From Planctomycetota bacterium (GTDB lineage Bacteria > Planctomycetota > Phycisphaerae > Sedimentisphaerales > Anaerohalosphaeraceae): a stretch of DNA of 64,000 bases. The notes under the pieces are model-generated. The model had not been told where the DNA came from and did no database searches. It saw only the letters and a program-made list of their open reading frames with translations. The stretch covers positions 16,649 to 80,648 of the forward strand of contig VRUI01000015.1 in NCBI GenBank assembly GCA_019456225.1. The letters run 5' to 3'. Numbering within the stretch: position 1 is the stretch's first letter; every line of letters begins with the position of its first letter. Both the position numbers and the translations under genes were made by a program. Of this stretch, positions 31,465 through 39,236 are shown in pieces.

Positions 31465-33121
31465 TGCAGCAACCCATTATATTAGTGTCGTTAAAAATCT
31501 TGTAAACCATGCGTCTTAGCAACCCCTTCAAAGCAGGCGATTTCAAAGCCGCCAGTGTACCTAAAGCCTGCCCCTTATAAGACTCCATCATAACAAAAGC
31601 CTTATCCATGACGCCCAGCCTTTCGATCACTCCGCGAACATCGGCCCCTGCCGATTTAAGATCAACCGAACAATCCCACACCGACCCAAGCAGCTTTTTG
31701 TCATCGCCTTCGGCCTGATGATACGCCAGCGAAAGCAATAGCGAAGGCCGCAAACTCTCTACTCCGCCGCCATCTTTACTCAAACTGAAATCATCGATAT
31801 CGTCGCGTATCTGGTACGCTACACCAAGCGCATCGCTGTACTCGTCGAGCACCTTGATCACATCGTCACCGGCGCCGGCATACAAAGCGCCGATCTTTAA
31901 CGCGACCGCAAAAGCAGGCGAAGTCTTCTTCCTGAATATTTCGATAACCTGCCGCTGATTCATCGCAGCAGGCTCTCTTGCCCACATAAGTTCATCGCCC
32001 TGGCCGATACAAAGCCTTCTGTGCCCGCGCGAGGCAACGGCAAGCATAGCAGCGGTAACTTTGGGCTCTGCGCCGCACTCTGCCAAAAGACGATACCCCT
32101 CACCAAGCAGCAGATCGCCGACATTAAGCGCAACTGCCACCCCCTCGGCAACATGCAATGTCTTTTCGCCATAACGCAATACATCGCCGTCTTCAATATC
32201 GTCATGGATCAGCGAAGCCTTATGAAAACACTCCACCGCAACAGCAGCTTTCTTAAGCCCGGCAGGCAATAAGTCAACATCCGGCATATCATCGGCAAGT
32301 GCCTCATACGCACAAGCGGCAAGAAACGGCCGCCAGCGTTTCCCCTCGCCGCCAAGCCACTTAACAGCAAGTGCCTCGGTCGCCGTATCGTTTATTTGCA
32401 AAAGCGAATTCAAAGATTCTTCGCTAAACCAGCTTTGAACCTCTTTCCGCATATCGTCAAGATTAATCCTGCTCCCGATCTCTTCGCTGCTTAGGTATAT
32501 CGCCTCCCAAATCCAGTCGGCGTCAACAGAGGTATCCACGCAGCCTTCCATCAGCAGCGGGATCGCGATACCGGGGACGGCGCCTGCTTCCATATACGGA
32601 AAAGTCCTCTCGAGAACCGAAAGGCAGCTAACCCCCACAACCGCCTCAATCTTACCAGATGCGATAAGGCTCATAACGATCGGCGAGCCTTCCGCGATGA
32701 GAACGGCATACCCGATCTTTTCGGCTTGCGTCTTAAGGTCGTCGATCATGCAATTGCCGCAATGATCACAGATAAGACCAAATTCATCGAACTGGCCACG
32801 ACATTTAGCGTGATTCCGCAGGCACTTGGGCAAAAGCAAAAGCCGCTTATTAAACGGTATCTTAGCGAGCGTATCCCGCCAGGTCTCATTATTAATAAGA
32901 ACCGCGACAAAATCCATATACTTGTCATCCGCCCGGCAAACTTCCACAACACCTGCCGAGTGCTCCCGAAGCTCATCCATAGACAACGGACAAACAAGCG
33001 AATTGTCCTCAATATAATCACGAACAGCGTAAAGGATCCGCTCACGCTCGGCGCGTTCAACAGGAACATTACCCGAAGGCTGGCGAACCTCATGCAACTT
33101 AATTATATTATCGCTGTTCAT
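31439..33121 (-). CDS. DUF116 domain fused to trans-polyprenyl diphosphate synthase
   Basis: A 560-residue fusion. Residues 50-235 match DUF116, with LLPKCLRNHAKCRG and ICDHCGNCMIDDL, a Cys-rich metal- or cluster-binding domain. Residues 240-545 are a trans-prenyl synthase with the first DDxxD in SLIHDDIEDGD and the second in YQIRDDIDDF. Residues before the first Asp motif (FHKASL) suggest a longer-chain product than FPP, but chain length cannot be read safely. The gene follows a radical SAM gene by 29 bases. DUF116 proteins are otherwise free-standing and have no known activity. The fusion implies that DUF116 acts on, or regulates, prenyl diphosphate. Confidence 0.85.
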   Translation of the reverse strand: MNSDNIIKLHEVRQPSGNVPVERAERERILYAVRDYIEDNSLVCPLSMDELREHSAGVVEVCRADDKYMDFVAVLINNETWRDTLAKIPFNKRLLLLPKCLRNHAKCRGQFDEFGLICDHCGNCMIDDLKTQAEKIGYAVLIAEGSPIVMSLIASGKIEAVVGVSCLSVLERTFPYMEAGAVPGIAIPLLMEGCVDTSVDADWIWEAIYLSSEEIGSRINLDDMRKEVQSWFSEESLNSLLQINDTATEALAVKWLGGEGKRWRPFLAACAYEALADDMPDVDLLPAGLKKAAVAVECFHKASLIHDDIEDGDVLRYGEKTLHVAEGVAVALNVGDLLLGEGYRLLAECGAEPKVTAAMLAVASRGHRRLCIGQGDELMWAREPAAMNQRQVIEIFRKKTSPAFAVALKIGALYAGAGDDVIKVLDEYSDALGVAYQIRDDIDDFSLSKDGGGVESLRPSLLLSLAYHQAEGDDKKLLGSVWDCSVDLKSAGADVRGVIERLGVMDKAFVMMESYKGQALGTLAALKSPALKGLLRRMVYKIFNDTNIMGCCNDDKTGSG

Positions 33122-33150
33122 ATTAAAATTAAATCCGTGTTAATCCATGG

Positions 33151-34689
33151 TTAAGAATCACGCTGAGCAATATCTTTGCCGATCTTAACAAACTTTTTAC
33201 GCCACGCCCGAACCTCTGTCTTGCCCAGAACCCGCATCGCGGCACGCCTGGCCCAGCTGACACCGCCGGCCCTCTGGTTATCCCAGAACAACAGCGGAAC
33301 CTTGCGGAAATTAACTTCGTAGCACGTGCTGTAAAGCTGCAGATGGTCGGCACGCATCTTTTCAACAGAAAACCGCTTTCCCTCTTTGATCTCATGGACC
33401 GAATACGGTTCATAGAAGACCGGAAAAATAACAGCATCTTTCTTCTCAAGATATTTAACGAGTTTATAAGTCCTCGCCACATCATCCGGCGTTTCGCCCG
33501 GCAATCCAAGCACCAGACTGACCACAGAGAAAAACCCGGTCCTGCTCATCTTGTCAACAGTCTGGCGGACGACGTCTTCCCAGTCATCGGGTCTGCACGG
33601 AGCGACCTTACCGGGACAGTTAGCCGCAACCAAATGACCGTTAGCGCTTTCGACACCCATATTAACCCACAGATAATCCGAGCGCCTGCTCCACGTAAGG
33701 AGCCTGCGAATCTCGACAAGCTCATCGTCGGTCAGCTGCATCACAGAGGTAATATTGCCATGGTCGATCTGCATAAAAGAAAGCTCTTTGATCTTCTGCA
33801 TCTCATGCAGCAATCCGCAAAGTTTGTCAAAATCCGGTTTTGTCGTATCCGATCCGTACCTGAAGAAATCCTCACTGCCGCTAACCACCGAGCGAACACC
33901 GGCGGCGACATTCGTCTCAAGATCGCTGATGATCGTATCGACCGGCAAATGCCCCATCTTTTTACGCGACATAGTACAGAACTTACACCCACGCCCGCAC
34001 CCGCGGGAAAGCTCGACGATACCAAGCAGCGAAGCACCGGCGATAGAACAAACCTTATCGTCAGCTGTCCCGTCCTCGCAAATATAACTTTCCGTCTGGT
34101 CGCCGGCGATCAACTTTTCGAACAACTGCGGCCCGGCATTCTCAAAATAACCCTCGAACACAACGTCGATACATTTGTCGGCGACCTCATCGTCATAACG
34201 ATCCCACTGCCAGGCACCTGCTCCACCGCCAACAACCTTAAAGCCCCACTTGTCTTTCGCCTCGCAAATCCCCTCAAGCAACTGACGCGTCCACAATCGC
34301 GTATAAAGCTCACCATCCCAGAAACTGGTCGTAGTAGTATTGCTCATCCCCTGACCGAGCGGATCGCTGGAAGAAACCCCGACAACCTTAACCCACGGAC
34401 CAAGCAATCCCGGCAGTGCTTCCGGGGTAGTGCAAACAATATCATCGGCGGTAAGATCGGTATATTTAAGCAACGCAGCTTCAACCCGACGAAGCCCAAG
34501 CGGCACAACCGCTGCCCTGCCGGCGCCGTCAACCTTAACTTTCGGAGAGACAAAATGCCGCATAGCCGCCTCGGGCACCTGCGTAGTCTGCATCGTCGCA
34601 AATATACCCTCAAAAACGATCTTATAATCGGCGCTAAGCGTACGATCAGCCACAAGAACGACAGCAGGTTGTATTTTCTTGTCACTCAT
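33151..34689 (-). CDS. B12-binding-type radical SAM enzyme
   Basis: A 512-residue enzyme. The N-terminal 180 residues are Rossmann-like (VVGVSSSDPLGQG, VVGGGAGAW) as in B12-binding domains of class B radical SAM proteins, although a classic DxHxxG is not obvious. The radical SAM core (210-440) carries RGCGRGCKFCTM, with the CxxxCxxC cluster ligands, and LGLPGETPDD. Such enzymes methylate or rearrange unactivated carbons, including hopanoid 2- and 3-methylases. Placed between a ferredoxin and a polyprenyl synthase/cyclase set, it probably modifies the isoprenoid product. Its TAA stop falls within a decamer repeat (33130-33154). Confidence 0.83.
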   Translation of the reverse strand: MSDKKIQPAVVLVADRTLSADYKIVFEGIFATMQTTQVPEAAMRHFVSPKVKVDGAGRAAVVPLGLRRVEAALLKYTDLTADDIVCTTPEALPGLLGPWVKVVGVSSSDPLGQGMSNTTTTSFWDGELYTRLWTRQLLEGICEAKDKWGFKVVGGGAGAWQWDRYDDEVADKCIDVVFEGYFENAGPQLFEKLIAGDQTESYICEDGTADDKVCSIAGASLLGIVELSRGCGRGCKFCTMSRKKMGHLPVDTIISDLETNVAAGVRSVVSGSEDFFRYGSDTTKPDFDKLCGLLHEMQKIKELSFMQIDHGNITSVMQLTDDELVEIRRLLTWSRRSDYLWVNMGVESANGHLVAANCPGKVAPCRPDDWEDVVRQTVDKMSRTGFFSVVSLVLGLPGETPDDVARTYKLVKYLEKKDAVIFPVFYEPYSVHEIKEGKRFSVEKMRADHLQLYSTCYEVNFRKVPLLFWDNQRAGGVSWARRAAMRVLGKTEVRAWRKKFVKIGKDIAQRDS

Positions 34690-34722
34690 AAAAACCTATC
34701 AAAACCTAAAAAACTCGGTTTA

Positions 34723-35655
34723 CTACTTGCCTTTTTCATCACAATCATTATCACAAAATGCCGAATTTGGACATTTCTTTTCGCCGCCGTCGGTATCCGC
34801 TGTCAACGAATCGATCACATCCTGCGGGATCCCAAGCTTTTCCTGAAGTTCACTAAGCTTTGCGGCCTTCTGCTTATCGCTAAACCCGGCCCCATCACCA
34901 TCGCTGCGCGCGGCAAACCGCTTCTTCTGTTTCGAGCGGTTGCGAATGATCTCATGGACGTCGCCATCCATAAGATCAGCGAGCGCTTTGCTCTTATCTG
35001 CATTGGCCAGGGCCTCTTCGTCAACATCATCGCCATTGATCGGGCTGTCTGCGTACTTTGGAAATATGATCGCAGCCTCGGGACAAACCCTCGCACAAGC
35101 CGGACAATTCGTCTTACAGTTTGCCGGCTTTTCAACCTTGACCTTACCGTCGGCGCCCAGTGTAAAAACCCCGAACAAACAAAAATTCAGACACTGCTTA
35201 CAATCAACGCACCGCCCGTAATCAATAACAGGAAACCACGGAACCCAATCGCCCTGCCGGTCAACCCGAACATCCGCCACAGGAGCGCAGCAACGGTTGA
35301 GCGAAGCGAAATCCGCCGAAGGAGGACCGGAAACATCGCCAAGTTCTGCGATAATTTCTTCCGCTGTCATCTGACGCATATTAAGAACCCTGGCGTTTTG
35401 GGGCAGTTTGAATCCAGCCCGCGAAAAAAGCCCTTCTACCGTCCGCCGGTAGCACGCAACAACCGTCAAACGCGATGCAGAGACCCATTCGGCAATACGT
35501 TCGTCGCCATCAGCAGCCAACCGGCAAAAATCATCAACGCCAACAAAGTTCGCACCGGACGCCTTAAGGGAATCTAATACACCCTCTTTAACGCCATCGG
35601 AAATAACATCCGACCACGAGCAATTACAAAATAAAATCAACTCATTCAAATCCAA
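34723..35655 (-). CDS. Double-cluster ferredoxin protein with N-terminal CoB-CoM-reductase-like domain
   Basis: A 310-residue soluble protein. The N-terminal 130 residues begin FCNCSWSD and contain LTVVACYRRTVEG, resembling HdrA/ferredoxin-associated Rossmann-like segments. Two cluster motifs follow: CVDCKQCLNFCLFG and CKTNCPACARVCPE. The C-terminus is charged and ends with a four-Cys tail (KKCPNSAFCDNDC). It is 33 bases upstream of the radical SAM gene and probably reduces its cluster. It starts just after a broken PQQ gene. Confidence 0.75.
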   Translation of the reverse strand: MDLNELILFCNCSWSDVISDGVKEGVLDSLKASGANFVGVDDFCRLAADGDERIAEWVSASRLTVVACYRRTVEGLFSRAGFKLPQNARVLNMRQMTAEEIIAELGDVSGPPSADFASLNRCCAPVADVRVDRQGDWVPWFPVIDYGRCVDCKQCLNFCLFGVFTLGADGKVKVEKPANCKTNCPACARVCPEAAIIFPKYADSPINGDDVDEEALANADKSKALADLMDGDVHEIIRNRSKQKKRFAARSDGDGAGFSDKQKAAKLSELQEKLGIPQDVIDSLTADTDGGEKKCPNSAFCDNDCDEKGK

Positions 35656-35678
35656 AACACTTTCATAAAAAGCGACCA

Positions 35679-35709
35679 GCTTATCGCTTATCGCTAATTG
35701 CTAATTGCT
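35679..35709 (-). repeat. Degenerate heptanucleotide tandem repeat
   Basis: Units of the type CGCTTAT/CGCTAAT/TGCTAAT, four to five copies. The repeat supplies the stop codon of the preceding broken PQQ gene (35701-35703). Confidence 0.75.
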
Positions 35710-36331
35710 TTTCTTAATATCATACGCCATCAGAAATTCCACATGGCGGATATACAACACGCCGTCGCTGATGGCAGGATGAGCCCAATGAACGCCCTCA
35801 CCCTTTTCGATCTTAAACTCACTGACAACATCGAAACCTTTCGGACTCGCCTTAACAAGCCCACCCCCAACTGCCGTACTGCCCGTCATATTTCGTAAAC
35901 GCATCGGTCGTCCACTTAATATCGCCGTTTGCCGTATCCAGGCAATTGACTACCCCTCTGCCGGTAATAACATACGCACGTCCGCCGTCAATAGTCGCCG
36001 TCGTCCTCGCCGCCGGATGAGACTTTTTAGTCGCCTTACCATAAGGTTTTTGCCACTTGACATTACCCTTAAGATCAAGTGCGGTTAGATATTCAACCTT
36101 GTCCTTATTTCCGGTAACATATATCCTGCCGTCTGCAATAGACATACTTGAATTAACTTCGCCAATGTCATCTGCGGTCCAGAGCAGCTTAGGTCCGCCC
36201 ACAGGCCATTTCTTAAGCAATCCAGTCTCACCGGAAACACCCCTGCGACCCTCGCCGCGCCACTGCGACCAATCTGCGCCAAAAGAACTAACACAAAAAA
36301 CCGTAAGCAATACAAAAATCAAATATCTCAT
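35701..36331 (-). pseudogene. PQQ-like beta-propeller gene with internal deletion and frameshift
   Basis: The 5' part (from ATG 36331) encodes a signal peptide and the first blades (ADWSQWRGEGRRGVSGE, YVITGRGVVNCLDTANG) and stops after KYDGQYGSWGW near 35852. The 3' part, in another frame, encodes the normal end of such proteins (SPKGFDVV, EGVHWAHPAISDGVLYIRH, YDIKK). About half the propeller is missing between them. The intact paralogue next door (36401-37609) shows what is lost. It is almost surely nonfunctional. Confidence 0.75.
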
Positions 36332-36345
36332 AATAAATCCCAAAA

Positions 36346-36376
36346 ATAAAATAGCTTCCGCCGAAGGTGGTTTCCA
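36346..36376. repeat. Copy of the AAAATAGC-hairpin intergenic repeat
   Basis: AAAATAGCTTCCGCCGAAGG followed by TGGTTTCC, matching the second half of composite copies at 45416-45480 and 50664-50726. A direct repeat of AGACATTAT follows at 36383-36405. Confidence 0.6.
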
Positions 36377-36400
36377 TAATTAGACATTATACAATAGACA

Positions 36401-37609
36401 TTATTCATTCGAAAGGTCAACACAAACCAGATCACCCTGTGCTGTCCGTGCATAAACCTTACCATCCGAAAACGCCACCGGAGACCAGCACAAACCCTTA
36501 AGTATCTGCGCAGAAGAGATCTCTTTAAAGCCCTTGGGTGTAGCCTCTGCAATATAAAGTTTTCCCTTAGCACTAAGCACAACAAGTTTACCGCCTGCGA
36601 TTATCACACTACCGTTACCTGAACCGTCAAACGACCACATAGGCTTGCCCGTCTTAAACTCAAGGCAAACAAGCTGACTCTGATTGATCCCATAAACATA
36701 CCCATCCAGCAAAACAGGTCCGCTCATCTGGCTCCGCATATTCGTAGTCTTCTTCTCTTTGCCCCAGACACGACTGGCCTTATCGCCGTCGATCTTTATC
36801 AAAGCACATCCGCTGCCGTAACCGGAAGTAATAAAAACTTTATCGCCGCTGAGGATCGGGTCGGCGGCATTGACATTATGCCTGGTCTTCCACGGAGCAT
36901 CCCACAACTTTGTACCCGTTGCGACCTCAACTGCGAAAACGCTCTTTTCACCGAACAGAATAGCAGCTTTAACATCGCCTGCTTTATAAGGAACAGGAGT
37001 AGAGTACCCGGACGGGCCTTCGCCATTTTGCCAGACAACCTTACCAGTGGCCTTTTTAACCGCGACACCGAACTCGGCGGCATTATAGATCACGAGGTCA
37101 TCAACAACAACCGGCGAACCGGCGAGTCCCCATGTAGGCCGTTTGATCTTCAATTGTTTTTCCCATACTACGTCGCCGCTCTTTGCATCCAGACAAAAAA
37201 TATGCCCTCTCTTGCTGATCGTATAAACCTTACCATCGACAACGGTGGGAGTTGAGTGCGTTCCGCCTTTATAATATTTGGCATCAAGCGGGTGCTCGTA
37301 AGAATGCTTCCACAACTCGTCGCCGGTGATAGCATTAAAACAAAATACGTAATCCATATCTTTAATATTACCCATCGTATAGGCCTTGCCGTCAGCAATA
37401 GCTATCGAAGAAAATCCCGTCCCGATAGACGCTTTCCACAATATCTTGGCCCCGTCATTAAGAGCCTTCGGATTCCAATCCTTCTCGGCGGAAATACCGT
37501 CACGCTTTGGCCCGCGCCAATTGGCCCAGTCAGCGCCAAAAATCAGCCCTGAGCACAAAAAAACGGCAACCACCAGAATACAACCCCTAACAACTCTAAA
37601 ATCTCTCAT
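36401..37609 (-). CDS. Exported PQQ-like beta-propeller protein
   Basis: A 402-residue protein with a signal peptide and PQQ-like (PQQ_2) blades: ADWANWRGPKRDGIS, then repeated VYTISKRGHIFCLDAKSG and VFAVEVATG type motifs. ATG 37609 has AAGGAGAG upstream; the longer frame is not used. Such proteins are abundant in planctomycetes, usually bind no PQQ, and are thought to be periplasmic binding or scaffold proteins. It lies between the GltD-like gene and a broken paralogue in the redox array. Confidence 0.85.
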   Translation of the reverse strand: MRDFRVVRGCILVVAVFLCSGLIFGADWANWRGPKRDGISAEKDWNPKALNDGAKILWKASIGTGFSSIAIADGKAYTMGNIKDMDYVFCFNAITGDELWKHSYEHPLDAKYYKGGTHSTPTVVDGKVYTISKRGHIFCLDAKSGDVVWEKQLKIKRPTWGLAGSPVVVDDLVIYNAAEFGVAVKKATGKVVWQNGEGPSGYSTPVPYKAGDVKAAILFGEKSVFAVEVATGTKLWDAPWKTRHNVNAADPILSGDKVFITSGYGSGCALIKIDGDKASRVWGKEKKTTNMRSQMSGPVLLDGYVYGINQSQLVCLEFKTGKPMWSFDGSGNGSVIIAGGKLVVLSAKGKLYIAEATPKGFKEISSAQILKGLCWSPVAFSDGKVYARTAQGDLVCVDLSNE

Positions 37610-37712
37610 AATGCTCTCCTTAAAAAAAAAATTCCTGTTTTTTTTTACATTTTTTCTTAAAACGCTCAATATCACCAAGTTATTGCAAATAATACCAGAT
37701 TGCACAACAAAA

Positions 37713-37752
37713 ATCTAACGACCAACGACCAACGACTATCGACTAACGACTA
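37713..37752 (-). repeat. Degenerate heptanucleotide tandem repeat
   Basis: AACGACC, AACGACC, AACGACT, ATCGACT, AACGACT: five clean 7-base units. On the minus strand the array encodes the last residues (TSR) and the TAG stop of the NuoG/GltD-like gene. Confidence 0.85.
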
Positions 37753-39236
37753 GTTAGTGCTCCGACAGGGCACGCCGCAATACATTTGGCGGCGACACGC
37801 CCAAGCCCCTCTGTTAAACTTCGCCCAAACGGAACGGCAACTTTAACATCAAAACCCCTGCCTGTAAACGCAAGTCCGCACCCGGCCGACTCTCTCGATG
37901 CGATCTCAACGCACAACCCGCAGTCGATACACTTGCCCTGCTCAAAAACAACCTCACTCTCAAGAACCTGAGCAAATCCCCTGCGTTTAGCCTTATACGT
38001 ATTCGCCTTGGCCGAATATTCCTCGGCATATCGCCGCAGCTTACAATCGACAGGCTTTCGGCAATCGCAATGCAAACAACGAAGCGACTCGCCGACTGCC
38101 TCGTCATTAACAAACCCGCCGACATAACCAGCAGGTTCAACACGCCCCGCTTTCGAAGCACTTTCCATAAAAACATCGATCTCGCCATCAAGCAGTTTTC
38201 CCATCCTGCTGTTAAACGGCTTCACCGAACCGGCGACATCTTCGCCGCCAAGATACTGCCCGACACAAACCGCCGCCGCCTTGCCCGCCGCCACTGCCGC
38301 AACAGCCATCTTCTTTTTACCGCCAATATCACTACCAACAAAAACCGAAGGCAATGAACTGTCAAGCCCCTCAGAATTTTCAAGACCGACAGCCAGCAAA
38401 ACCGCGTCAAACTCTTTACAAATCTTATCGAACACAGCCCCGCCGGTAACTTGCATATTCAATTTAAACTCAACACCCATCTTTTCAATAACACCGACTT
38501 CAGCGGCAAGTACACCGCCGGAAAGTTTATCAGCAGGCTCATCGCAAAGCATCCCGCCGCCCTTTTCATTGCTGTCAAAGACAGTACAATCGAAACCGTC
38601 AACCTGCAAATAATACGCCGCACTCAGACCAACGCAGCCGGCCCCGACGATCGCGACACGCTTATTTTTCTTCTTCGCCTGAACCGGCATATAAGGCGCA
38701 GGACTTGCAAGATCAACATCAGCAACAAACCGCTTGAGCAAACAGATAGAAACCGCACTATCCTGCAATCGCCGTCTGCACGCATTCTCACATGGCGCAG
38801 GGCATATCCGGCCAAGAACCGCCGGAAGCGGAATATCATTCTTAATCGTCTTTATCGCCTCACCAAACTCACCGCCGGCGATCTGCCGTATCATCAACGG
38901 AATATCCATCTTCGCAGGACAAGTAACATGGCAAGGCCCCATACAGTCACCGACATGGTCGCTAAGCAAAAGCTCCAAAGCAGTCTTACGAGCCGCATGA
39001 ACCTCGTCGCAGTCGCTCTCAACAACCATCCCGTCGACAGCTTTGGTCCCGCAAGCTGGAGCAAGCGACTCGCGGCCATTAACACGAACGACACAAACCA
39101 TACAGCTAGTCGAAGGAGCACACCCCTTCAAAAAGCACATAGAAGGAATAGAAACCCCAGCCTGCTCTGCGGCATCAAGAATAGTAGCCCCATCGTCAAC
39201 GCTAACTGCCAAATTGTCAATTGTAAGTTCTATCAT
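37743..39236 (-). CDS. NuoG-type 2Fe-2S domain fused to GltD-like flavoprotein and ferredoxin
   Basis: A 497-residue fusion. Residues 1-75 are a plant-type [2Fe-2S] domain (CFLKGCAPSTSCMVC...PAC). Next comes a GltD-type region with ICPAPCENACRR and the dinucleotide fold VAIVGAGCVGLSAAYYL. The C-terminal 4Fe-4S region contains CIDCGLC...CIAACPVGAL. Homologous fusions occur with NADH-linked ferredoxin oxidoreductases and electron-bifurcating hydrogenases or formate dehydrogenases, but no hydrogenase H-cluster or Mo domain is here. It directly abuts the NuoEF fusion gene, whose stop TAG is followed at once by this ATG. It likely forms a soluble NAD(P)H/ferredoxin complex with it. Confidence 0.85.
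   Translation of the reverse strand: MIELTIDNLAVSVDDGATILDAAEQAGVSIPSMCFLKGCAPSTSCMVCVVRVNGRESLAPACGTKAVDGMVVESDCDEVHAARKTALELLLSDHVGDCMGPCHVTCPAKMDIPLMIRQIAGGEFGEAIKTIKNDIPLPAVLGRICPAPCENACRRRLQDSAVSICLLKRFVADVDLASPAPYMPVQAKKKNKRVAIVGAGCVGLSAAYYLQVDGFDCTVFDSNEKGGGMLCDEPADKLSGGVLAAEVGVIEKMGVEFKLNMQVTGGAVFDKICKEFDAVLLAVGLENSEGLDSSLPSVFVGSDIGGKKKMAVAAVAAGKAAAVCVGQYLGGEDVAGSVKPFNSRMGKLLDGEIDVFMESASKAGRVEPAGYVGGFVNDEAVGESLRCLHCDCRKPVDCKLRRYAEEYSAKANTYKAKRRGFAQVLESEVVFEQGKCIDCGLCVEIASRESAGCGLAFTGRGFDVKVAVPFGRSLTEGLGRVAAKCIAACPVGALTSR

Noticed and set aside
33343..35577. Plus-strand 744-codon open frame
   Set aside because: Antisense to the radical SAM and ferredoxin genes, whose cluster motifs are clear; no recognisable protein.
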